Source: Streptomyces sp. NBC_00234 (lineage in GTDB: Bacteria > Actinomycetota > Actinomycetes > Streptomycetales > Streptomycetaceae). From it: a stretch of DNA of 64,000 nucleotides. Made by a program: the position numbers and the translations under genes. Positions within the stretch are counted from its first letter, which is position 1, and the number at the start of each line of letters is the position of its first letter. The notes below the pieces were generated by a model that made no database searches, had not been told where the DNA came from, and saw nothing but the letters and a program-made list of their open reading frames with translations. The stretch covers positions 6,510,001 to 6,574,000 of the forward strand of contig NZ_CP108101.1 of assembly GCF_036195325.1 (NCBI RefSeq), written 5' to 3'. Positions 42,716-50,435 of this stretch are shown here, piece by piece.

Positions 42716-43849
42716 ATGGCCGCGAAGACGAACCCTCCCGTGCTCTCCAGCCGCGCGCTCAACCGCGCCACTCTGGAACGCCAGTTGCTCCTGCGCCGCA
42801 GCGCCCTGCCGGCGAAGGAGGCGGTCGGGCATCTCCTCGGGCTCCAGGCGCAGAACACCAAGCCCCCGTACTACCAGCTGCACGCCCGGCTCGACGGCTT
42901 CAGGCCCGCGGACCTCTCGACGCTGATGGAGTCCCGCGAGGTGGTCCGCATCGTCACCCTGCGCTCCACCATCCACACCCACACCGCCGACGACGCCCTC
43001 ACACTGCGCCCGCTCGTCCAGGCCGCGCGCGAACGGGAGCTGCGGCAGTTCCGGTCCGGGCTCGTCGGCGTGGACCTCGACCGGCTCACGGAGATCAGCA
43101 GGGAGCTCGTCGAGGAGCGGCCCCGCACGATGAAGGAACTGCGCGACTCCCTGCTCGGCCACTGGCCGGACGCCGATCCGCAGTCCCTCGCGATCGCCGC
43201 GCGCTGCCGCCTGCCCCTCGTCCAGGTCACCCCGCGCGGACTGTGGGGGCGGAGCGGGCAGGTCGCCCTGACGACGGCCGAGCACTGGCTCGGCCGCCCG
43301 TCGGAACCGGCGCCCGCACCGGACGAGACCGTCCTGCGCTATCTGGCGGCCTTCGGACCCGCCTCGGTGCAGGACATGCAGACCTGGGCCGGACTGACCC
43401 GGCTGCGCGAGGCGTTCGAACGGCTGCGGCCGGGGCTCCTCACCTTCCGCGACGAGAACGGCGTCGAACTGTTCGACCTCCCCGAGGCCCCGCGCCCCGA
43501 CCCGGACACCCCGGCCCCGCCGCGCTTCCTGCCGGAGTTCGACAACGTGCTGCTCGGTCACGCCGACCGTTCCCGCGTCATCCCGCCCGCGTACAAGGGC
43601 CGCAACGGCAAGGGGAACCAGGCGTACGGGACCCTGCTCGTCGACGGCTTCCTCGCCGCGATCTGGCGCACGGAGAAGACCGCGGACCCGGCCGGGGACC
43701 CGGCCACCATCACGGTGCAGCCGCTCGGCACGCTCGGCCGCGCGCAGCGCGAGGACATCACCCGGGAGGCGGCCCTGATGCTCTCGGCGATGACGGAGGC
43801 GAGCACGTACGACATCAGGTTCGACACATTCGTCGACTTCGGGGATTAG
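42716..43849 (+). CDS. Winged-helix HTH_42 protein, AlkZ-like DNA glycosylase
   Basis: 377 aa. The HTH_42 fold is shared with the DNA interstrand-crosslink glycosylases AlkZ and YcaQ. The catalytic Q-x-Q signature of the AlkZ branch is present as Q44-A-Q46 in GHLLGLQAQN. The later PPRFLPEFDNVLLGHADRSRVIPP segment is typical of the family. Expected activity is base excision of alkylated or crosslinked nucleotides. It follows the exporter and reductase by 77 bp on the same strand. The TAG stop (43847-43849) lies inside a copy of the left end of the palindromic element found at 39901, so the C-terminus may have been set by the insertion. Confidence 0.8.
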   Translation: MAAKTNPPVLSSRALNRATLERQLLLRRSALPAKEAVGHLLGLQAQNTKPPYYQLHARLDGFRPADLSTLMESREVVRIVTLRSTIHTHTADDALTLRPLVQAARERELRQFRSGLVGVDLDRLTEISRELVEERPRTMKELRDSLLGHWPDADPQSLAIAARCRLPLVQVTPRGLWGRSGQVALTTAEHWLGRPSEPAPAPDETVLRYLAAFGPASVQDMQTWAGLTRLREAFERLRPGLLTFRDENGVELFDLPEAPRPDPDTPAPPRFLPEFDNVLLGHADRSRVIPPAYKGRNGKGNQAYGTLLVDGFLAAIWRTEKTADPAGDPATITVQPLGTLGRAQREDITREAALMLSAMTEASTYDIRFDTFVDFGD

Positions 43850-43880
43850 GGCCTCACGTGTGGATCACGCCGGGCTCGCG
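43847..43880 (+). repeat. Left-end fragment of the palindromic element
   Basis: TAGGGCCTCACGTGTGGATC followed by ACGCCGGGCTCGCG matches copy A positions 39903-39936 at 31 of 34 bases. No matching right end follows. The TAG at its start is the stop codon of the AlkZ-like gene. Confidence 0.75.
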
Positions 43881-43910
43881 GGGCGGGGGAGCGGGCAAGG
43901 GGGGACGCGG

Positions 43911-44783
43911 CTACGGCAGCAGGCCGGCCCGGCGCGCCGCCACCACGGCCTCCAGGCGTGTGTGCGCGCCCAGTTTGCGCATCGCCGAGCGCAGATACCC
44001 CTTCACCGTCTCCGGCCGCAGCCCGAGCCGCTCCGCCACCACCGCGTTCGTCGCGCCGGTCGCCACGCCGGTGATGACGTCCACCTCACGGGGCGCCAGC
44101 CGCACCTGGCGGCCCGCCGGAGTACGTGCACCGGTCGCGGAGGCCAGCCGGCCGCAGACCGCGAGCAGTTCCTCGCGCAGGGCCGGGTCGAGGATCTTCG
44201 GAGCCAGCGCCCGCAGCTCCTGGTGCGCCTCACGGACGTGTTCCCAGGCACCCGGGGCCGTGCCCGGGTCGGTGGCCTCCTCCCGGGTGGCCGTCAGGAG
44301 CCTGCGCACCTCGTCCCGTACGACCAGTGCCTGTTCCACGTCGCGGGCGGCGGAGACCGCCGCCGCGAACGTGCGGTCCCCGAGGGTGAGCGGCTCCCGC
44401 AGCGCCCCGTACAGCACGCCGCGCACCTTCCGGCGTACGACGACGGGCACCGCGACGACCGAGCGCAGACCCTCCGCCGCGACGGCCATGTCGTACTCGT
44501 GGCTGATGTGGCGCGAGGAGGGGTAGTCCGTCACGGCGCAGGGCCGCGACAGTGCGATCGCCTTGCCGCCGAGCCCGCTGCCGGCCGAGATGACGAGACC
44601 GCGCAGCGCCGCCGTCTGCGCCCCGTTCAGCTCGGCGATCCGCGCATGGCGCACATCGTGGAGCAGGCCGCCGAAGACGACGGGAAGCCCGCTGGTGCGG
44701 CGCAGGCGCAGCAGCGCCGCCTGCATCTCGACCGCCTCGCCCGGTTCCGGCACGCCGATGCCCTCCAGCCCGTCCGACTCCAC
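43911..44783 (-). CDS. LuxR-type regulator with N-terminal GAF domain
   Basis: 290 aa. A GAF-like sensor domain spans about residues 40-150 (GSGLGGKAIALSRPCAVTDY and GLRSVVAVPVVVRRKVRGVLYG), and a LuxR helix-turn-helix occupies about 228-285 (LAPREVDVITGVATGATNAVVAERLGLRPETVKGYLRSAMRKL). It diverges from the acyl-CoA synthetase pair and probably controls it. The GTG start overlaps a hairpin, ACCCCCG-TT-CGGGGGT (44782-44797), so a downstream start near residue 20 (MQAALLRL) is possible. Confidence 0.85.
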   Translation of the reverse strand: MESDGLEGIGVPEPGEAVEMQAALLRLRRTSGLPVVFGGLLHDVRHARIAELNGAQTAALRGLVISAGSGLGGKAIALSRPCAVTDYPSSRHISHEYDMAVAAEGLRSVVAVPVVVRRKVRGVLYGALREPLTLGDRTFAAAVSAARDVEQALVVRDEVRRLLTATREEATDPGTAPGAWEHVREAHQELRALAPKILDPALREELLAVCGRLASATGARTPAGRQVRLAPREVDVITGVATGATNAVVAERLGLRPETVKGYLRSAMRKLGAHTRLEAVVAARRAGLLP

Positions 44784-44816
44784 CCCCGTTCGGGGGTAGT
44801 GAGATCTGGGTCACTG

Positions 44817-44831
44817 TTTACATGATGTTAA
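44817..44831. promoter_or_regulatory. Near-palindrome TTTACATGATGTTAA, candidate operator
   Basis: The 7-1-7 inverted repeat has one mismatched pair. It lies between the divergent GAF-LuxR and acyl-CoA synthetase genes, 32 bp before the synthetase ATG. It may be the regulator's binding site; there is no second copy to confirm it. Confidence 0.35.
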
Positions 44832-44863
44832 GCGACCGGTCCGGTCCGCAATGAGGAGAGCAC

Positions 44864-46540
44864 ATGTCGGCAACCAGCGCGACGGAAACGTTCCGGGCCG
44901 CCCGGGACTTCCTGCTTGAGCACCGTGAGGACTACACGAGGGCGTACGAGGGCTTCCGCTGGCCCAGGGCCGAGCACTTCAACTGGGCGCTGGACTGGTT
45001 CGACGTCATCGCCGAGAACAACGACCGCACCGCCCTGCACATCGTGGAGGAGGACGGCCGGCGCACCGAGGTCTCCTTCGCGGAGATGTCCGCCCGGTCC
45101 AACCGGGCCGCGAACTGGCTGAAGGCCCAGGGCGTGCGCGAGGGCGACCGCATCCTCGTCATGCTCGGCAACCAGGCAGAGCTGTGGGAGACGGCCCTCG
45201 CCGCCATGAAGCTGCGCGCCGTCGTCATCCCCGCGACCCCGCTCCTGGGCCCCGTCGATCTGCGCGACCGTGTCGAGCGCGGCCGGGTCCGGCACGTCCT
45301 CGTCCGTGCGGCGGACGCGCCGAAGTTCGACGAGGTGCCCGGCGACTACACCCGGATCGCCGTGGACGGCGAGGTCGAGGGCTGGCTCCCGTACAGCGGC
45401 GCGGACGCGTACCCCGCGAGCTTCGAGGCGGACCGGAAGACCGACGCGGACGAACCGCTGATGCTCTACTTCACCTCCGGCACCACCGCCCGGCCCAAGC
45501 TCGTCGAGCACACCCATGTCTCCTACCCCGTGGGCCACTTGTCGACGATGTACTGGATCGGACTGAAGCCGGGCGACGTCCACCTCAACATCTCCTCGCC
45601 CGGCTGGGCCAAGCACGCCTGGTCGAACCTGTTCGCCCCGTGGACGGCGGAGGCCACCGTCTTCATCTTCAACTACACCCGCTTCGACGCGGGCCGGCTG
45701 ATGGCGGAGATGGACCGCTCGGGAGTCACCAGCTTCTGCGCGCCGCCCACCGTGTGGCGGATGCTCATCCAGGCCGACCTCTCGCAGCTCGCGACGCCGC
45801 CGCGCGAGGTGGTCGCGGCCGGGGAACCGCTCAACCCGGAGGTCATCGAGACCGTCCGGCGGGAATGGGGCGTCACCATCCGTGACGGCTTCGGCCAGAC
45901 GGAGACCGCCGTCCAGGTGGCGAACACCCCGGGCCAGCTGCTGAAGGCCGGCTCGATGGGCCGCCCCAGCCCCGGCTTCAAGGTCGAGCTCCTCGACCCG
46001 GTCTCCGGCGAACCCGGCGCCACCGAGGGCGAGATCGCGCTCGACCTGTCGGCCGCCCCGGTCGGCCTGATGACCGGCTACCACGGCGATCCGGAGCGTA
46101 CGGCCGAGGCGATGGCGGGCGGTTACTACCGGACCGGCGACATCGGTGCCCGCGACGAGGAGGGCTACATCACCTACGTCGGCCGCGCCGACGACGTCTT
46201 CAAGGCATCCGACTACAAGATCTCCCCCTTCGAGCTGGAGAGCGCACTGCTGGAGCACGAGGCGGTCGCCGAGGCCGCCGTCGTCCCCGCTCCCGACCCC
46301 GTCCGCCTCGCCGTGCCGAAGGCGTACGTCGTTCTGGCGGAGGGCTGGGAACCCGGTCCGGACACCGCGAAGGTGCTGTTCGAGCATTCCCGGGCGGTGC
46401 TCGCCCCGTACAAGCGCATCCGGCGGCTGGAGTTCGCCGAGCTGCCGAAGACCGTCTCGGGCAAGATCCGCCGGATCGAGCTCCGCGAGCGCACCGCTCA
46501 GGGGACGGGCACCGAGTTCGACGAGGGGGACCTGCGGTGA
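44864..46540 (+). CDS. Acyl-CoA synthetase, ACSM (medium-chain) type
   Basis: 558 aa. ANL superfamily signatures are the ATP loop MLYFTSGTTARPKLVEHTH, the adenylate motif DGFGQTETAV, YYRTGDIGARDEEGYITYVGRADDV, and the C-terminal KTVSGKIRRIELR lysine. The sequence resembles medium-chain/benzoate-type ligases. It activates a carboxylic acid as CoA thioester through an acyl-AMP. GAGGAG precedes the ATG. Its stop overlaps the next AMP-ligase start by 4 bp. Confidence 0.88.
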   Translation: MSATSATETFRAARDFLLEHREDYTRAYEGFRWPRAEHFNWALDWFDVIAENNDRTALHIVEEDGRRTEVSFAEMSARSNRAANWLKAQGVREGDRILVMLGNQAELWETALAAMKLRAVVIPATPLLGPVDLRDRVERGRVRHVLVRAADAPKFDEVPGDYTRIAVDGEVEGWLPYSGADAYPASFEADRKTDADEPLMLYFTSGTTARPKLVEHTHVSYPVGHLSTMYWIGLKPGDVHLNISSPGWAKHAWSNLFAPWTAEATVFIFNYTRFDAGRLMAEMDRSGVTSFCAPPTVWRMLIQADLSQLATPPREVVAAGEPLNPEVIETVRREWGVTIRDGFGQTETAVQVANTPGQLLKAGSMGRPSPGFKVELLDPVSGEPGATEGEIALDLSAAPVGLMTGYHGDPERTAEAMAGGYYRTGDIGARDEEGYITYVGRADDVFKASDYKISPFELESALLEHEAVAEAAVVPAPDPVRLAVPKAYVVLAEGWEPGPDTAKVLFEHSRAVLAPYKRIRRLEFAELPKTVSGKIRRIELRERTAQGTGTEFDEGDLR

Positions 46541-48144
46541 ACGAGCTGTCGTACGCACACGGCACCGGGACGACGCCGCTCATCGGCGACACCATCGGGG
46601 CCAACCTGGACCGGGCGGTCCGCGCCTTCCCGGAACGTGAGGCACTGGTCGACGTGGCCTCCGGCCGGCGCTGGACGTACGCCGCGTTCGGCGCCGACGT
46701 GGACGAGCTGGCCCGCGGGCTGATGGCGGCCGGTGTGGCGAAGGGCGACCGGGTCGGCATCTGGGCCGTCAACTGCCCGGAGTGGGTGCTCGTCCAGTAC
46801 GCCACGGCCCGCATCGGCGCGATCATGGTCAACATCAACCCGGCCTACCGGGCGCACGAGCTGGAGTACGTGATCAACCAGGCGGGGATCTCGCTCCTGG
46901 TCGCCTCGCTCGCCCACCGCACGAGCGACTACCGCGCCCTGGTCGGCCAGGTCCGTGCCGACTGCCCCTCGCTGCGGGCCGTCCACTACATCGGGGACCC
47001 GTCGTGGGGGGAACTGGCGGCCGCGGCTGACGCCGTCACGGACGGGCAACTGGTCTCACGTCAGGCCGAGTTGTCCTGCGACGACCCGATCAACATCCAG
47101 TACACCTCGGGCACCACCGGGTTCCCGAAAGGTGCCACGCTCTCCCATCACAACATCCTCAACAACGGATACTTCGTCGGCGAGATGATCGCCTACACGG
47201 AAGAGGACCGGATCTGTCTGCCCGTGCCCTTCTACCACTGCTTCGGCATGGTGATGGGGAACCTCGCGGCCACCTCGCACGGGGCCTGCATCGTGATCCC
47301 GGCCCCCGCCTTCGAGCCCGCGGCCGTGCTCGCCGCCGTCGAGCAGGAGCGCTGCACCTCGCTGTACGGCGTGCCCACGATGTTCATCGCGGAGCTGAAT
47401 CTCCCGGACTTCGCCTCGTACGACCTCTCCTCCCTCCGTACCGGCATCATGGCCGGATCTCCCTGCCCTGTGGAGGTGATGAAGCGGGTCGTCGCCGAGA
47501 TGCACATGGCGGAGGTGTCCATCTGTTACGGGATGACGGAGACCTCACCCGTCTCCACCCAGACCCGCCGCGACGACGATCTGGAGCGCCGCACGGGCAC
47601 GGTCGGCCGAGTGCTGCCGCACATTGAGGTGAAGGTGGTCGACCCGGTGACGGGTGTGACCCTGGAGCGCGGCGAGGCGGGCGAACTGTGCACCCGCGGC
47701 TACGGCGTGATGCTCGGCTACTGGGAGCAGCCCGACCGGACGTCCGAGGCCGTCGACGCCGGACGCTGGATGCACACCGGTGACCTCGCCACCATGAGGG
47801 AGGACGGCTATGTCCGGATCGTCGGCCGGATCAAGGACATGATCATCCGGGGCGGCGAGAACGTGTACCCGCGGGAGATCGAGGAGTTCCTGTACGGCCA
47901 TCCGAAGATCGCCGACGTCCAGGTGGTGGGCGTGCCGGACGCCAGGTACGGCGAGGAGATCCTGGCCTGCGTCATCGCCCGCGACCCGGCCGATCCGCCG
48001 ACCCTCCAGGAGGTCACCGCCTACTGCCGGGAACGGCTCGCGCACTACAAGATCCCGCGGCGGCTGGAGATCCTGGACGCCTTCCCGATGACCGTCAGCG
48101 GAAAGGTCCGGAAGATCGAGCTGCGGGAGACCTACGGCGCCTGA
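46537..48144 (+). CDS. Fatty acyl-CoA synthetase, FadD-like AMP-ligase
   Basis: 535 aa from a GTG overlapping the previous stop as GTGA. Motifs: INIQYTSGTTGFPKGATLSHHN, SICYGMTETSPVS, MHTGDLATMREDGYVRIVGRIKDMIIRGGENVYP and the C-terminal TVSGKVRKIELRE lysine. It is closest to the DitJ/FadD3-like AMP-binding protein group that includes short- and medium-chain fatty acid ligases. Two different ligases in one overlapping operon suggest two linked activation steps or two substrate sizes, but no other catabolic enzymes are present. Confidence 0.88.
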   Translation: MNELSYAHGTGTTPLIGDTIGANLDRAVRAFPEREALVDVASGRRWTYAAFGADVDELARGLMAAGVAKGDRVGIWAVNCPEWVLVQYATARIGAIMVNINPAYRAHELEYVINQAGISLLVASLAHRTSDYRALVGQVRADCPSLRAVHYIGDPSWGELAAAADAVTDGQLVSRQAELSCDDPINIQYTSGTTGFPKGATLSHHNILNNGYFVGEMIAYTEEDRICLPVPFYHCFGMVMGNLAATSHGACIVIPAPAFEPAAVLAAVEQERCTSLYGVPTMFIAELNLPDFASYDLSSLRTGIMAGSPCPVEVMKRVVAEMHMAEVSICYGMTETSPVSTQTRRDDDLERRTGTVGRVLPHIEVKVVDPVTGVTLERGEAGELCTRGYGVMLGYWEQPDRTSEAVDAGRWMHTGDLATMREDGYVRIVGRIKDMIIRGGENVYPREIEEFLYGHPKIADVQVVGVPDARYGEEILACVIARDPADPPTLQEVTAYCRERLAHYKIPRRLEILDAFPMTVSGKVRKIELRETYGA

Positions 48145-48281
48145 AGCGTGGTGCAGAAGGCTGTGATCTGGGCATCTCGCTTGTATGCGTGGGGTGTTGA
48201 GGGCTGAGGCGTAGTCAGCGCCCGCAGGTCAACGGCGTTTTCGTCACAGGGCCGACCGGTCATGGCCCCGGTCCGCAGGGG

Positions 48282-48944
48282 TCAGGCTTGCACGAGGCCG
48301 CTCTGGTACGCGATCACGACGAGTTGTGCGCGGTCGCGGGCGTGGAGCTTCGCCATGGCGCGGTGGATGTGACTGCGGATGGTAAGGGGACTGACAACGA
48401 GTTCTTCGGCGATCTCGGTGTTGGACATTCCGTGGGCAGCCAGGGCCATCACTTCGCGTTCGCGGGCGGTGAGGTCATGGAGACGCTCTGGCGACGCCAG
48501 CTGGGCTTCGGGTTCAGGAGCGGCGAGGAAGCGGGTGATGAGTGCACGGGTCGCGAGGGGAGAGAGCAGTGACTCGCCTGCGGCTACGGTGCGAATGCCG
48601 GTCAGGAGCACGTCGGTGCTGACGTCCTTGCCCAGAAAGCCGCTCGCGCCGGCGCGGAGGGCCTCGGCAACGTATTCATCGTTTTCGAACGTGGTGAGGA
48701 TGAGGACACGGGTGTCCGCGAGGTCGGGATCGGTGCAGATGGCGGCAGTTGCGGCCAGGCCGTCGGTTCCGGGCATACGGATGTCCATGAGGACGACGTC
48801 GGGGTGGTGGGCGCGTGCGAGGTCGATCGCTTCGCTTCCGTCGGCGGCTTCACCGACCACGGTCATGTCTGGGGTGGTGTCGATGAGGATACGGAAGGTG
48901 GCCCGAAGGAGGGCCTGATCGTCGGCGAGCAGGACGGTAGTCAT
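48282..48944 (-). CDS. Response regulator, NarL/LuxR family
   Basis: 220 aa. The receiver domain (VLLADDQALLRATFRIL) has phospho-acceptor Asp54 in VVLMDIRMPGTDG, and the DNA-binding domain has LTAREREVMALAAHGMSNTEIAEELVVSPLTIRSHIHRAMAKL. Its ATG overlaps the histidine kinase stop by 4 bp, so they form one two-component system. The MMPL exporter immediately upstream on the same strand is the natural target. Confidence 0.9.
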   Translation of the reverse strand: MTTVLLADDQALLRATFRILIDTTPDMTVVGEAADGSEAIDLARAHHPDVVLMDIRMPGTDGLAATAAICTDPDLADTRVLILTTFENDEYVAEALRAGASGFLGKDVSTDVLLTGIRTVAAGESLLSPLATRALITRFLAAPEPEAQLASPERLHDLTAREREVMALAAHGMSNTEIAEELVVSPLTIRSHIHRAMAKLHARDRAQLVVIAYQSGLVQA

Positions 48945-50143
48945 GTCGTTCGGCTTCCTTCTGGCTGTTGGTGCAGTGGCAGGGGCAGGGTGCACGTCAC
49001 CTCGAAGCCGCCTTCTGGACGGGGTCCTGCATGGAGAGTCCCGCCGGCGGAGTGGGCGCGCTCTTGCATCCCGATGAGTCCGAAGCCCCGGCCGGAGGGA
49101 GGTGCGACCGAAACCCTGAGGCCCTCGTTGCTGACCGTCAGCGTCAGGCGGTCCGCCGAGTAGGCGAGGCGGACCTGGGCTGTCGCGGTGGCGGCGTGTT
49201 TGGTGACGTTGGTCAGGGCTTCCTGCACGATCCGATACGCGCTCAGGTCCGCTCCGGGTGGCAGAGGCCGGGCCTCGCCTTCGATCTCGATCCGGACGGT
49301 GAGACCAGCGCTGGCGAACACTGCCGTCAATTCTTCGAGTTGAGCCAACCCGGGGGCAGGGCCCAAGGGTTCGGATTCGTTGTCCTGGCGCAAGAGCCCG
49401 ACGGTTGCCTTCATCTCGCGCAGAGCTGACGCGGTGGTCTCCTTCAGGCTGTCGAGCATGGCGCCTGCCTGATCAGAGTGGACGCGCACCAGGTGCGCTG
49501 CGGTGCCGGCCTGGGCGTTGGCCAGGGCCAGATGGTGGGCGACCACATCATGTAGTTCACGGGCGATCCGGATGCGTTCTTGAGCGACTCTGCGGCGGGC
49601 TTCTTCTTCGCGTGTCTGTTCGGCGTCCTCGGCACGGGCACGTACCGCAGCAACGTAGTCGCGGCGGAGCTGCACGGCGGTGCCCAGGACGGCCGGAAGG
49701 AAGACCCAAGCGACGGGGTTGAGCGTGGCGAGCAGCAGATTGTGATGGCTCGGGTTGGCGACGAGGGCAGTGGCGACCAGGAGCGCGGCGGTGAGGGCGG
49801 CGCCAATGCGCGTGTTCCTACGATCGGTGAACAGGCCCAGGGAGTACAGCGCTGCCATGAGCGGGCCTTGCAGCAGGGGGGTGAGCAGATATCCCAGCGA
49901 GGCGTCGACCGCAGCGCACAGTGCGTTGACTGCCACCACCGTGCGGGGGTGGCTCCGGCGCCAGAGGAGAGCGGAGCAGCCGATCGCGGACTGCAGCACC
50001 GCGGGCCAGATCGCGAGCCGCTGGTCAAGAACGAAGCTGCTGAACACGGTCCCGGCGACGGAGAATGCCAACAGCACCAGGACGAGTGCGATGTCCACCC
50101 TTCGGGGATGCGACAGCGCGCGGACCTGCCAATGGGCGCTCAT
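48941..50143 (-). CDS. Sensor histidine kinase, NarL-type (HisKA_3)
   Basis: 400 aa. Four to six hydrophobic segments in the first 165 residues form the membrane sensor. The phospho-acceptor is His198 in IARELHDVVAHHL, and the C-terminal ATPase has YRIVQEALTNVTKHA (N box) and GRGFGLIGMQERAHSAGG. The arrangement is that of DesK/LiaS-like kinases which sense membrane or drug stress. The ATG at 50143 gives MSAHWQVRAL. It is preceded by a strong hairpin that ends the MMPL transcript. Confidence 0.89.
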   Translation of the reverse strand: MSAHWQVRALSHPRRVDIALVLVLLAFSVAGTVFSSFVLDQRLAIWPAVLQSAIGCSALLWRRSHPRTVVAVNALCAAVDASLGYLLTPLLQGPLMAALYSLGLFTDRRNTRIGAALTAALLVATALVANPSHHNLLLATLNPVAWVFLPAVLGTAVQLRRDYVAAVRARAEDAEQTREEEARRRVAQERIRIARELHDVVAHHLALANAQAGTAAHLVRVHSDQAGAMLDSLKETTASALREMKATVGLLRQDNESEPLGPAPGLAQLEELTAVFASAGLTVRIEIEGEARPLPPGADLSAYRIVQEALTNVTKHAATATAQVRLAYSADRLTLTVSNEGLRVSVAPPSGRGFGLIGMQERAHSAGGTLHAGPRPEGGFEVTCTLPLPLHQQPEGSRTT

Positions 50144-50191
50144 CGGACTCACTTTCCGCCTCTCGGTGCCACTGACGCGTGGTTCATCAAC

Positions 50192-50234
50192 GGGTGCAGG
50201 GCCGTCCGCTGTCTTCACGGACGGCCCTGCACCC
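50192..50234 (-). terminator. Hairpin between MMPL gene and the two-component genes
   Basis: GGGTGCAGGGCCGTCCG (50192-50208) pairs perfectly over 17 bp with 50218-50234. It lies 49 bp upstream of the kinase start, within the 292-bp gap downstream of the MMPL stop. It may end the exporter transcript or attenuate the kinase operon. I see no gene in the rest of the gap. Confidence 0.65.
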
Positions 50235-50435
50235 ACAGGCATGATCTCCTGTCGCCTTCCATCGGCCCTCAGCCTCGGACAGATTCCCTGGCCAGCCATG
50301 TCGGCCTTGGGTAACAGCCTGTCCACCCTGCTCGGAATCCATCAAGCCGGCTGCCGAGCAAGTCGTTCTCCCGAGTGCCGCCGGATGGTCGACCGCCATG
50401 CCCTGGTGCAGCCGAATCGCAGGGCCCAGGGCCGG

